NCBI GenBank assembly: GCA_963576735.1
Contig: OY755183.1
Coordinates: 16,635,213-16,699,212 of the forward strand
Origin: Bedellia somnulentella
Lineage: Eukaryota; Arthropoda; Insecta; Lepidoptera; Bedelliidae
DNA: 64,000 nucleotides
Direction of reading: 5' to 3'
Shown: positions 19,987 to 31,590 of the stretch, piece after piece
Layout of the letters: each line of letters opens with the position of its first letter
Position numbering within the stretch: position 1 is the first letter of the stretch
Translations under genes and position numbers: made by a program
The notes under the pieces: generated by a model
The model's database searches: none
Seen by the model: the letters and a program-made list of their open reading frames with translations, nothing else
What the model was told of the DNA's origin: nothing

Positions 19987-21855
19987 GCAAGCCACTAAGA
20001 AAAATAATCAAGGAAAAACTTAAGGTACATAAAAAGTGGAAAATATACAAGCGGGCAGTTGATTATGAACAGTTTAATAAATAATTCTGTGGAGGAAAAT
20101 ATTAGCAAAAATAGTAAAATGTTTTGGAATTATATCAAGTGCAAACGTAATTCTAGTAATATTCCTGATACTATGTTTCTTGATGGTGTGAAGGGTGATA
20201 GTGGTATGCAGATCGCTGAATTATTTAGTACAAACTTTAGAGCCGTTTTTGAAAAAGATATTAGTAAATACACATCCCAAGAATGTCATAGCTCTTGTAT
20301 AAATTTACATAAAATTTCTATCACACTGTCCTTGGTTACTCGTTATTTGAAACAATTGGATACTTCAATCGGCGCGGGACCGGACGGTTTACATCCCTTA
20401 TTTTTACAAAGAATTCATTTATCTATTTCCCGACCCGTTCATTTATTATTTCAATTATCTATCACAAGTTGTATTGTTCCCGATCGTTGGAAGTTATCCT
20501 ACGTCACACCAATTTTTAAGACCGGCGACAAACATGATATAAAGAACTACAGACCAATATCTAAAATTTCTGTTCTTCCAAAACTACTGGAAAAAATTGT
20601 TTACGATATGATTTTCCCCATAATTAGACCTCATATCATAAGTGAGCAGCATGGATTCGTCACTAAACGTTCAACTGAGACTAATGTTTGCGAATTCATT
20701 GAAAATGTGTCTGAGGCTATGGATGCTGGTCACCGTGTAGATGCTGTGTATACAGACTTCTCTAAAGCTTTTGATAAAATCTGCCACTCTATATTAATTG
20801 CTAAACTCGAGAGCTTTGGTATACACGGCGACCTGCTACGTTGGATTGAGTCCTATATACGAGGACGATGGCAAGCCGTAACTGTAAAGGGTTTCACTTC
20901 TTCATTTGTGCCAATAACATCAGGTATAATTCAGGGTTCTCATGTAGGCCCCCTGTTCTTTAATATCTTTATAAATGACATTTACAAAGTATTTCTCTAT
21001 TCACTCTTTCTTTTATTCGCTGACGATACCAAAATATATAAAACTATCACGTGTTACGGTGATTGCCTTGCCTTGCAGTCGGATCTTGACCGCTTTGCTA
21101 CCTATTGTAGTAATAATAATTTACAACTTAATTTAGACAAGTGCCATATTATATCCTTTTGTAGGAAAACCAAATATGATTTATTCCCCTATTCACTTTT
21201 TTCCAAAGTCCTTTCAAGAACAAGTGAGGTTAGAGATCTTGGCATCATAATTGACTATAAATTGCTATTTGATAAACATATTTCTAGCATATTCTCCAAA
21301 GCGTATTAATTGCTAGGATTTGTACTTCGTCAGTCAAAAGAATTTAAAAGCCCTCAAACTATTGTAACACTTTATAATGCATTGGTATTACCAATACTCC
21401 AATATGGCTCAACAGTATGGAACCCCATGTATCAAGTATATATCAAAATGCTTCAAAGAATTCAAAATAAGTTTATTAAACACCTCAACTATAGATTTCC
21501 ATACTTTAACAACCTTCCTAACTTGAAACCCTTAAAATGTGCTAGAGACACTAGGGATCAATTAATGTTATTTAAAACCATCCATAATCTAATTGATTCA
21601 CCTTATTTGTTATCAAGGTTAAACTTCAGATGTCCGTCCCACAACACTAGAAACTCATTCACATTCCACACACCATCTCTTAGGACTAATTATGCCACCA
21701 ACACATTTATTTCCCGTGCTATTATTTCTTACAATTTTCCGAAGCTGACATTTTCAATTTATCATCAACTCAATTTAAGAACTTTTGTAAACAGTTGGAG
21801 TTTGTTGAATCAGCCGATCGACCCTAAATGTTTGAGTCATACAATTTTCTCTTAA
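19987..21855 (+). pseudogene. Jockey-type LINE ORF2, reverse transcriptase half
   Basis: Continues the ORF broken at 17626 (SKPLRKIIKEKLKVHKKW). RT motifs in order are GAGPDGLHPLFLQ, YVTPIFKTGDKHDIKNYRPI, SEQHGFVTKRSTETNV, YTDFSKAFDKICH, SGIIQGSHVGPLFFNIFIND and the catalytic LLFADDTKIYK. A TAA at 21307-21309 splits the C-terminal region. The frame then continues unchanged through LPILQYGSTVWNP and RIQNKFIKHLNYRFPY to 21855, as expected for the LINE thumb/C-terminal domain. With the frameshift, the premature stop and the insertion, the copy is dead. Confidence 0.9.
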
Positions 21856-22338
21856 TATAATTATTTGAATTTATATTTATTTATTATATTATATTTATAT
21901 ATTTACTTATTATGTTATATTTATTATTAAAGTATGTATTTTAAGTACTTTCATTCGTAATTATCTTATATATTATTAATTTATGTAGTTTTAACCTTGA
22001 AAAGTAAGTATCTTATTTAGGTATATTTTATTATCATAAAATATTGTTAACATTATTTCCTAAAATCTCTATGCATATTTTGTAATCTTGTAGTGTTTGC
22101 TTGATCTGGTGGAAATGATAATATAATTCATTTAACTTACTTAATTTCATCTGCATAAATTATCCATATTACAACTGATGTATAATTGTTTTGTTTTCAT
22201 TAGTTATTTTAATTTGCGTTTTTCTGTATCGTCTGTAAAACAATTGGTAGAAACTTTATAGGTCAAGAACTTCTCTGTATTTTTATCTTATTTGAAATAT
22301 TGTGTACCGTTTGTTTCTCAAATAAATAAATAAATAAA
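21856..22338 (+). repeat. 3' UTR and (AAATA)n tail of the Jockey-type LINE
   Basis: Non-coding AT-rich sequence after the last stop, ending in CAAATAAATAAATAAATAAA. This is a short-repeat tail typical of LINE 3' ends. Confidence 0.7.
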
Positions 22339-22909
22339 GAATTATAAATATAAACATGGTATATGTGTTTTCCTCTGCATCACTAACAAAAAATCCAACA
22401 ATAACCTTTGAATCAAATTTAACACTATATTCCTTTAACAACCACTTTTAGAAAAAAACTTTCAACCTCTTTTATTTTCCATTACAATCCGTAAAACATT
22501 TTCAGCCCCATTTTCCTGCTAAGACCCCATGATTAAGCTTACTCGCCAACTTGTCACCGGTAAGCTACCGAATCTACCAAAGCCTACCAGTTGATTTATG
22601 TGACGCGCCCCTACTCGATTAGTGACCGATTAGTAGCACCTTCGAGGATCCGAGTGTACTCGGAACTAGGTCGTTGAACTTTTGACAGATTATCGATGGG
22701 TTGCACTTGCACAAAATCAATGATTCAAAAAAATAACAACTAATAAATAATACCTAATATTTTAACAAGTTTTGGAAATGACATCAGAATGTAGTCACCA
22801 GTTTCTAGGTGCAATAATAAACATAACTTGCATGCATGATGTCATTACAATAAGTTAAAAGTATTTATGCATAGGTATACAACGTAGCAATTTAAATACA
22901 AACAGTCAT

Positions 22910-23106
22910 AAACTCACGGCTATAAATATTTTAAAAGGGTAATTATAGAGTTTCAGACTTTGAAATTCGTCAGTCACTTTGGGAATAAGCGTAGCGCAAA
23001 AAAATAAAAAAAAGAATGGTTGGTAATACGTCTCCAGCCACATCACGCAACAATCACTTTAAACACCCCAAAACCCTTAGCCGCCTCATAGAACACCCGC
23101 GCCAAA
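22910..23106 (-). mobile_element. Family A copy A10, old
   Basis: Reverse-strand decayed copy: AAACTCACGGCTATAAATAT, ATACGTCTCCAGCCACATCA and CCCTTAGCCGCCTCATAGAA. It is immediately followed by younger copy A11, which duplicated part of it. Confidence 0.65.
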
Positions 23107-23118
23107 TAATGGGTGTTA

Positions 23119-23354
23119 CATACATACATCATACATATACTCACGGCTATAAATCCCTAAACGGGGTAGCCAGAGCTTTGGAATGAGAAATTCCTCAGCC
23201 ACTTTTGGAAGTTGATGGGGAAAAGATGGTAATAATAAATGTTTTTGGTGACGGGTCTCCAACCACATCGCCCAAAAATCACTTAAAAAGCCCCTATACC
23301 CTTAGTCGCCTCTTACGATCAACCACGGGTAGAATGGGTATGGGTGGTAGAATG
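23119..23354 (-). mobile_element. Family A copy A11
   Basis: Conserved reverse-strand copy whose flanks, TAATGGGTGTTA at 23107-23118 and 23355-23366, come from inside the older copy A10. The head is shortened. Confidence 0.82.
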
Positions 23355-23511
23355 TAATGGGTGTTAGTTTTTTACAAATACACAGCACGATATCAGTTAA
23401 AATGAGATGACAGTGAACAATATTAATTAAGTGCGGAAGAGATGGCTTTTCTATACCACGTGATATCTAGGTAAAAGGTCGCTGATACTAGCATGCAGAT
23501 ACGTAAAACAA

Positions 23512-23874
23512 CCGTGAAAGCCCAGTGGGTAGAACACTCGGTTATCGTGCAAACGACTAGTGTTCAAATCCTGGGTCGGGCCTACACCAATTTGTCTTTT
23601 CTAAAGACATATGTGTGGTTAATTTATCATGGTTGTTAACGGTGAGGGAAAACATCGTGAGGAAACCCACATGGCTGAGTTGTACTTAGTCATGTGACAG
23701 TGTATTCGTACAAAACGGCGATAGGCCTGCCCCCTATCACGTGAGTACACTGTCCATGCAAAACGTGGGTACTCTGAACACCAGGTGACAAAGTCACGTG
23801 ATGTTCAGAAATATTAGTACCTCTGCCAACCCCTTCGGGGATATTCGGCGTGAACGTTTATGTTTATGTATGTT
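23512..23874 (+). mobile_element. Family B SINE, copy B3
   Basis: Full-length tRNA-derived SINE flanked by a perfect 15-bp duplication, AGATACGTAAAACAA at 23497-23511 and 23875-23889. Confidence 0.9.
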
Positions 23875-24360
23875 AGATACGTAAAACAATTTTATATTTC
23901 ATGCACGCTTACTCTTTTTATTTCTAGATTCGTTGAAATACAACAAACAAGGGCCAAACGGAACATTACGTATTTGATTATTGGATTTCAAAATGAAACT
24001 ATTTATCTTCAAAATGAAAATTTCAATTCTAAGTGTGATAAATCACACACAAGCGTGCCTTTATTCTTTGCTGAGCCTGAAACCATTTCTTGCTTCAGGT
24101 TGTTTTGCTTAATCAAAAGCAGTTATATTTTGTTCTTTTCGTGTGGTTTAATGTTTTTTTTTTGTTTAAGTGATGTAAGTGTGTGTTTTCCTCTAGATAG
24201 ATTTTATCTATGTGCTTTTTTTGTTTTAGTTGGGGGCAATGAACGAAATATCTTTCTTTCTTTCTCCATAAATAATATCAATCAAAAATATTGATTAAAT
24301 AAGGATCATTATAGTAAATTTCAAGCTATACTTACGCATATAAACTTACTGACGCACATA

Positions 24361-24617
24361 TCCGTGTAGTGTCGGCTTAGAATAGCACTACCCCGTTTCT
24401 ACCGATGGGTGTACGTAAGAGGCGACTAACGGTATTCGGGTTTTTTTAAGGGATTTTTGGGCGATGCGGTTGGAGACCCATCACCAACAACCTTTATTCT
24501 ACCATCTTTTCCCCACTCAACTTCCAAAAGAAGCTGAGAAATTTCTAATTTCTCAGCTCTGGCTACCCCTTTTAGGGATTTATAGCCGTGAGTATATGTA
24601 TGTATGTATGTATGTAT
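24361..24617 (+). mobile_element. Family A copy A12
   Basis: Full-length, with an extended TATG tail of five units (CCGTGAGTATATGTATGTAT onward). Confidence 0.85.
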
Positions 24618-24639
24618 AGGTAAGACTAAAATAACAAAA

Positions 24640-24790
24640 CGCCATTACTTTCGTTGGGTATCGTGGGAAGTGACTAATGATACTTCTTATGTGATTAGTG
24701 GACAACACAGTTGAAAACCCATTAGCAATGTTAGCTTTAGTTTTCCAACTTTTCCTTCCCTAATTTCCACAAGTGGCACAAGCATTAAGT
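24640..24790 (+). mobile_element. Family A fragment A13, very old
   Basis: Weak colinear match: GTATCGTGGGAAGTGACTAA, ACAGTTGAAAACCCATTAGC, CCAACTTTTCCTTCCCTAAT, CCACAAGTGGCACAAGCATT. It lies between two younger copies. Confidence 0.5.
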
Positions 24791-24803
24791 ACATGTTCCA
24801 AAT

Positions 24804-25046
24804 TGCTGTGTTGTGTCGGCTTAGAATAGCACTACCCCATTTCTTCCGGTGGGTGTACGTAAGAAGCGACTAACGGTATTGGGGCTTTTAAGGGATTTTT
24901 GGGAGATGCGGTCGGAGACCCATTACCAACAAAGTTAATTTCACCATCTTATCCCTACGCAACTACCAAAATTGACTGAGGAATTTCTAATTCCCTAGCT
25001 CTGGCTACCCCTTCAAGGGATTTATAGCCGTGAGTATATGTATGTT
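24804..25046 (+). mobile_element. Family A copy A14
   Basis: Full-length, flanked by TGTTCCAAAT at 24794-24803 and 25047-25056. Confidence 0.87.
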
Positions 25047-25056
25047 TGTTCCAAAT

Positions 25057-26925
25057 GTTGTTTGGAAGAGTAAGTTTTATTTTCATAATAGCTTTTGGAC
25101 GTTGTTATTGTATTTGACAAGGTCTTGGATATAACATGCTAAAAGAATTTTCATCTGAGGGCATCCTGTTTATTACAGAATTATTTTGTTATTTTATTCT
25201 CCAACTAAGCTGCCATTGTTTAATAACTTTCAGTTGCTATTTGCAATAAAGCCAATATTAGATATTCTCAATATAAATTCGTCAAACAAAGACAAGGAAT
25301 TTTATCGGAAAAATCTCAAAATTGCAATCTTAACTCACAAACGGTGGCTCGAGTGACTCTTAGGATAGAGGGCGCTCATACCAGCCATTCTTGCATGACC
25401 TGTGCAACTCAATCTTTGTCAAACAAGACTTCAAAGGAAAGAGGTCAAGTAATTTGGTTAACCCTATAACAAAAGCGACGGTAAAACAATGCATGCTTCT
25501 ATTATGATGGCGTCATTTTTCAGAAATACATTTATTTAGATAACATATTTATAACCTAACCTAGTTAGGTACTAGCATACACCTAGTTTTGCACTATTTC
25601 GCTACATTGATCCTGAACGGTATAATTTAATATTAGAGCTACTACCGTGTAAGAGTTGATAATCAATATTTTTCCCTCTTAGTATCTATATTTTTATTCA
25701 GATATATTTTAAATTAGTAAGGTTTTTGTAACTACCGACAAAATTTTCAGATTTAGTTTATTGAACAAAAAAAAAGTAATATAATTAAAATGTATAACAT
25801 TTAAGCTTATTATTATTACAGCTAGTTGTATAGTATGGTTTTATAAAGTTCGTGAAAGTTTTTGCTTTCTTGTTATACGGTTCACGAGATAGAACCTGGT
25901 GACAAATGGACGGACGAACCGACAGACAGAAATCGAAGCCTCAGTAATAAACTCCCATTTTACCTTTTTGGTACTCAAAACCAAAAAATATATATATACT
26001 CGTAGTATATCATCTAACCACCACAACAGTTTTTCTCGATAATATTTTACGTGACTAGACATAGTAAGAAAACTCTGCTGTAATGAAAAAATGCAATTAT
26101 TTTAGCCGGGCTCGAGACAAGTGCTGAGTCAGCGGTGCAATGTACCGCACGTGAGCGACGTAGGGTTATATCCCGCGGGAATATACTACCATTATACGAT
26201 ATTCTTATAACTCGATGCACAAATATTTAGCTTTTATTTGGTAATGGACTTGAGATGGTATGGGCTAGTTTATTTTATTTCTTAAGTGATTAGGATGCTG
26301 GTTTGTGGGATCAGTAAATGGAGTATTGTTTATATAGCCCTAGTAATGCTCTTAATATTTATGAACTCGGGTGTACAATGTTTGATTTAAAGACTTATTT
26401 GCAACCGACAGAAGTCGTAGATATTATATCAGCATTTTCTGTATATTTTTCAGTTCAATTTGATTCAGCCTTGACGGTGTTAATCCCTAAAGGGGTAGCA
26501 AAGGTTTAAATACTTCTGAACATCTCGTGATATTCTTATCACCCGGTATACAGTGCATACAAGTTTTTCTGGGCATTGCAGCAGAAAAAAGTAATTTATT
26601 AAAAACCTTAGTTATCTCTTTACCGACTTGTAACTAAGAAACCCTACTTCATTCGTTGCCCAACACGCTCTTGACCTGTTTTTGTCAATCTACGCATCAC
26701 CCAAGTGTACAAACACAACCCTAAATGTATCGGCCACAAAATGTTTACGTTGGCTCTACGTGAGCCAAGTCCCTGATGCGTTTATCACTTGACGATGTAT
26801 GGGATGGGTTTACGCGATTCTATTCGAAGATAAAAATAAACTATCACTAAAACTAGGCTTCACAGAATAAAAACTAGTGTACATCCTTGCCGACAAATCA
26901 AATATTTTTTGCTATTAATAGTTTT
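25057..26925. other. No recognisable gene
   Basis: AT-rich sequence with two short GC-richer patches (about 25340-25400 and 26105-26180). No known motif, recurring repeat or convincing ORF was seen. Confidence 0.5.
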
Positions 26926-26936
26926 TATAAAAATGC

Positions 26937-27206
26937 TGCTGTATGCTGTGTAGTGTCGGCTTAGGTGCTGTGTAGTGTCGGCTTAGAATAACACTACCCG
27001 ATTTCTTCCGGTGGGTGTACGTAAGAGGCGACTAACGATATTAGGGCTTTTAAGGTATTTTTGGGCGATGCGGTTGGAGACCCATCACCAACAAACTTTA
27101 TTTCACCATCTTTTCCCCACGCAACTTCCAAAAGTGGCTGAGGAATTTCTAATTCCCTAGCTCTGGCTACCCCTTTAAGGGATTTATAACCGTGAGTATA
27201 TGTATG
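26937..27206 (+). mobile_element. Family A copy A15 with duplicated 5' head
   Basis: The first 20 or so bases (GCTGTGTAGTGTCGGCTTAG) occur twice in tandem before the body. The flanks are TATAAAAATGC at 26926-26936 and 27207-27217. Confidence 0.87.
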
Positions 27207-27369
27207 TATAAAAATGCAGGTTATTGAAAACCGATTTAAATATGCATCGCTTTTTTATTCCGTAAAGGTACATTCAAAAAAGTTTTAGCTTAAATAAACT
27301 TCTGTACATTCATAGGGATGGAGTTAAATATTTTATTTCGGTTTATTTTCTTTATAATAATTTTTGTTA

Positions 27370-27620
27370 GCCGTGTAGTTTCAGCTTAGAATAGCACTAC
27401 CCCGCTTCTACCGATGTTTGTTCGTAAGAGGCGACTAACGGTATTTGGGCTTTTAAGGGATTTTTGGGCGATGCGGTTGGAGACCCATCACCAACAACCT
27501 TTACTTTACCATCTTTTCCCCACTCGATTTTCCAAAAGTGGCTGAGATATTTCCAATTCCTTAGCTCTGGCTACCCCTTCTAGGGATTTATAGCCGTGAG
27601 TATATGTTTGTATGCATGTT
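27370..27620 (+). mobile_element. Family A copy A16
   Basis: Full-length copy (GCCGTGTAGTTTCAGCTTAG to GCCGTGAGTATATGTTTGTA). Its target duplication is not clear. Confidence 0.8.
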
Positions 27621-27959
27621 TTATCGAAAAACAACATATACATATACCGTTCTACTAAAAATCTCATTTCATTATATTAATGTTAGTTGATGAAAAGCGG
27701 TAACTCGAGCTTGTACGATTGTTCGGCCGATTGAGCTGGTCTTACGCATTGTGGGTAAGCCTTCCGGCTTTTCCGAAGATAAGGGAATGTTGCGACTAAC
27801 AGATAGATAGAGCTGAATACGAGAATCGTTGGGGAAATCTGAAGGAGATCTATCTGCAGCAGTGGTTGACTTTTGTGTGAAAATATGTTGTCCGAAAGAG
27901 CGCCTCAGATATTATACCGCTATAACATACGATATATACAACATACACAATATAGTTAG

Positions 27960-28045
27960 AGTCTAAAGTCACGGCTATTTATCCCGAAAAGGGGTAGCCC
28001 GAGCGAGAATTATAAATTCCTCAGTCACTTTAGGAATTTGAGTAA
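27960..28045 (-). mobile_element. Family A fragment A17
   Basis: 3' part only, reverse strand: GTCACGGCTATTTATCCCGA, GGGGTAGCCCGAGC, ATTCCTCAGTCACTTTAGGA. Confidence 0.6.
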
Positions 28046-28084
28046 GTAAATTTAATTTCCAACAGCGCTACTTATCAATTCATT

Positions 28085-28400
28085 GCAACATAAATGTATT
28101 GAAAAAACAAGGCCGCCATTTTCTTGCCACTTTGATTATATTTCCTTACGTAGCAATTTCGCGCGTTCACAACCCGAACACCAAATCAGCAGCACCAGAT
28201 AGAAACACGTGCCATGAATACGCGCCTCTTTTATACGTTCCGAAATCGTTTTACATAAGAATGCGAATTCTCGATTCACTGACTCGGATAAAAGTGAGTT
28301 CGGGACTGAATTTTGGACGATCACTTGGCATTATTCGCTACTCAGCCGTTGACTCACTACTTCAAAAAAAAGATTGGAAATGGCGGGATTGATAGTAGAA
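28085..28400. other. GC-richer patch of unknown nature
   Basis: Base composition rises against the neighbourhood. A 97-codon ORF on the + strand (28099-28392) shows no known domain and no splice context. The patch is bounded by GGCCGCCATTTTC (near 28110) and GAAATGGCGGGA (near 28377), facing copies of a YY1/Pho-like core. It could be an unannotated promoter, but nothing further supports this. Confidence 0.25.
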
Positions 28401-28460
28401 CGTTCGAGGTAGGTAGGTATGTGAGTAGAAAGATAAGATAGATGTTTTGCATATATTAAT

Positions 28461-28837
28461 AACATAACATAACATAACATAAACATTCACGCCGAATATC
28501 CCCGAAGGCGTTGGCAGAGGTACTAATACTTCTGAACATCACGTGACTTTGTCACCTGGTGTTCAGAGTACCCACGTTTTGCATGGACAGTGTACTCACG
28601 TGATAGGGGGCAGGCCTATCGCCGTTTTGTACGAAAACACTGTCACATGACTAAGTACAACTCAGCCATGTGGGTTTCCTCACGATGTTTTCCCTCACCG
28701 TTAACAACCATGATAAATTAACCACACATATGTCTTTAGAAAAGACAAATTGGTGTAGGCCCGACCCAGGATTTGAACACTAGTCGTTTGCACGATAACC
28801 GAGTGTTCTACCGACTGGGCTATCACGGTATTTAGTA
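28461..28837 (-). mobile_element. Family B SINE, copy B4
   Basis: Full-length reverse-strand copy with an ACATAACATAACATAACATA tail. ATATTAAT occurs at both edges (28453-28460 and 28838-28845). Confidence 0.87.
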
Positions 28838-28870
28838 ATATTAATATTTTAGAGAGATCTTAAATTATTT

Positions 28871-29242
28871 TACGACATGACAGTCCAGTGGGTAGAACAC
28901 CCGCCTGAAAACAGAAGGGCGTGAGTTCCAATCCTGGGTCGGGCCTACACCAATTTGTCTTTTCTAAAGTCATATGTGTGGTTAATTTATCATGGTTGTT
29001 AACGGTGAGGGAAAACATCGTGAGGAAACCCACATAACTAAGTTGTACTTAGTCATGTGACAGTGTATTCGTACAAAGACGGCGATAGGCCTGCCCCCTA
29101 TCACGTGAGTACACTGTCCGAGCAAAACGTGGGTACCTTCTCTGGACACTAGATGGCGCTGTCATGTGAGTTCAGAAGTATTGGTACCTCTGCCAACCCC
29201 TTCGGGGATAAACAGCGTAAACGTTTATGTATTATGTTTATG
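28871..29242 (+). mobile_element. Family B SINE, copy B5, with a different tRNA-like head
   Basis: The body matches other B copies, but the anticodon-arm region reads CACCCGCCTGAAAACAGAAG with B box GTGAGTTCCAATCC, unlike the usual CTCGGTTATCGTGCAAACGA. The flanks are TTAAATTATTT at 28860-28870 and 29243-29253. The head may come from another tRNA or be an older subfamily. Confidence 0.87.
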
Positions 29243-29904
29243 TTAAATTATTTTGAACTTATATACCATAGCCAAACTCGAAGCAAGCTACATAAAGAAC
29301 TTCCTACCAAAAGATCCATTAGTGATATTCCTATTCAGTTTCGTATAAAAAGGATTACATTTTCGATATGAACACGATCCAATTTTTTCGATTTAAAAAT
29401 AGCAAACTGAAGAGTGTTTCGTAGTTCTCATTTCCTTGGTGTTAAAATTCTTGTGAATCTCAGACGTGGAGCGGCGGATTCATTCTTTCCAATCGCAATG
29501 AATTTCCCACTAAGCCCGCAAAGACTTTTCATGTGAGGCCAGGCACACTAAACGGTCCTCTTTGTTTTGGACTTATTATTTTAAATTCATTTGAGCTTAT
29601 ACCAATTTCTAAGTATAAAAACATATGTGACGTGACAAATATAATTCCTCAGATATTTTTCTCTATTTTCACTGGTTTCAACTGTTTCACTGGTGGAAAT
29701 GTTTAATTGGCATATCATTTTTAACTTTATTGTCTTAATTTTATATAAATAAATCAATTTTATAAGTTCTCAAATAAAGCGTGTTGTATCAATCTGAAGA
29801 AATCCATCATTCATCAAATGTCCATTAGACCTTCGAGGTTCAGGTGGTCATTGCCACATAGCTATTCTTACCAACTCAACCAACCAACCAACTCAACTCG
29901 ACAC

Positions 29905-30252
29905 TCAAAAATTCAAACGTTCACGCCGTACATCCCCTAGAGACCTACAGAGGTACTAATATTTATGAACATAAAGTGAAACCGTCACCTGGTTCGTCAG
30001 AGTACCCACGTTTTGCTTGGACAGTATACTCACGTAATAGGGGCCCATCGCTATTTTGTACGAATACACTGTCACATAACTCAGTACAACTCAGCCATGT
30101 GGGTTTCCTCATGATATTGACCCTAGCCGCTAAGAACCATAATAAATTAACCTATGACTATAGAAAATACAAATTGGTGTAGGCTCGACCCAGGATTTGA
30201 AATCCGTCGTTTGCACGATAAGCGGTGTTCTACCCTCTGAGCAATCACAGTT
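29905..30252 (-). mobile_element. Family B SINE, copy B6, diverged
   Basis: Reverse-strand copy keeping CAAACGTTCACGCCGTACAT, GTACCCACGTTTTGC and GCTCGACCCAGGATTTGAAA, with several deletions. Confidence 0.75.
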
Positions 30253-30510
30253 TTTTACCAACAATACAATATATACAACCTCACTAATAATATGTATATT
30301 TGTTTTCTATTATCCCTATATATAATCCTTAGTTCGTGGCCACACCAGCAAAGCGACATCCGTTTCCCGCGGATATTTATCAGGCGATGTTGTAACAACT
30401 TGTCTATCTTCACAAATCCAGTCTTTTCCATTCACCAAAATGCAAATTTCAAGCAAACTTCGGGTTTCAATTTAAAATACATTTTTTTATAACTTGGCTT
30501 AACAGTATTT

Positions 30511-30613
30511 TAATTTAATTTAGTCCTAACGTTTCGGAATCTTTTCAGTGTCCAGTCTACCTGGGACCATGGACACTGTAATGTGTCCGAAACGTTAAGC
30601 CTAAATTAAATTA
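30511..30613. repeat. Foldback element with nested hairpin
   Basis: The 28-base arms at 30511-30538 and 30586-30613 are inverted copies with 26 of 28 matches (core AACGTTTCGGA / TCCGAAACGTT). Inside, AGTGTCCA and TGGACACT form a second, nested stem (about 30547-30577). There is no coding capacity. Confidence 0.7.
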
Positions 30614-30889
30614 AAAACGCGGTGGTATCCTTATAATAATTTCATCAAATCATGATTCCTCGCGCAAACTCAAGACAATAGTAGTAAGTTTTTTTTAAAT
30701 ATTTGGCAATGTAGTCAAAAAGACACATCGCCAGTATGACGGCGCGCACTATACAGAAATTCTGACAGTGCAAAAAATCTCCTTTCTATAGCAACACGTA
30801 ACCATGCAAATCTTTCATCCCGTTACCGAAGTTTCTACGCTACTTAGCATAGCTACTAGTCCCAACATCCGAAGGGTGTTTTTTTTATG

Positions 30890-30965
30890 TAGTCTGTACT
30901 ACAGTATCCCATGGCTGGGCAAAGGCCTCCCCTTGTTGAGTCCACAGTTCCACACGTCTCGGCTC
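30890..30965 (-). pseudogene. RTE-like LINE C-terminal scrap
   Basis: CCCATGGCTGGGCAAAGGCC followed by TCCCCTTGTTGAG resembles, reverse strand, the GEAF/YVQQW end of RTE-like ORFs. It is short and decayed. Confidence 0.4.
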
Positions 30966-31024
30966 TGTGGCAGGATGGACTAAAAAATTAGATTATTGAA
31001 AAGATAGTAGATAATTAAATTTAT

Positions 31025-31095
31025 GTGAATTTCGAGAGTGTCACCAGGATCATGCAAAGCGGCGATCGTCTCCGCCTACCCCAATGAGAATTTTT
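31025..31095 (-). repeat. Family C repeat, copy 3, fragment
   Basis: GGATCATGCAAAGCGGCGAT and GCCTACCCCAATGAGAA match the reverse complement of family C. Confidence 0.5.
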
Positions 31096-31337
31096 TGTTA
31101 AATATATATATGTGTATCACTCAAGTGGCTTTGTAGGATAAGCCCGGTTTAGTATGCTAAGAGGCAAGGGTTGGAGTCCTGAATATCGTCAGATGGCAGA
31201 AAGTTATATTTTACGCTTTGCAAGTCTTGTAATGACGACGCTGAGACGCCGCCCTCATCTGTTCGCTTTCTACGACCGTTACTTAAATTAATTTAACAAT
31301 TGAGTATTAAATTAAGATATTAAAGTAATAAAAACAT

Positions 31338-31590
31338 ACATGCATACATTAATAAACTCACGGCGGTAAATCCCATGAAGGGGTTGCCAGAGCTAGGGAA
31401 TTAGAAATTCCTCAGCCACTTTTGGAAGTTGTGTGGGGAAAAGATGGTGAAATAAAGGTTTTTGGTCTCCAACAGCATCGCCCAAAAATCCCTTAAAAGA
31501 ACCATAGCGTTAGTTGCCTCTTACGTACACCCACCGGAAGAAATGGGGTAGTGCTATTCTAAGCCGGCACTACACAGCAAAATTATATTG
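31338..31590 (-). mobile_element. Family A copy A18
   Basis: Reverse-strand copy with a short deletion where TGATGGGT normally lies. A perfect 15-bp duplication AAGTAATAAAAACAT flanks it at 31323-31337 and 31591-31605. Confidence 0.87.

Noticed and set aside
26318..26509. 63-codon + strand ORF as a small protein
   Set aside because: No motif, AT-driven codon use and no neighbours that support it.
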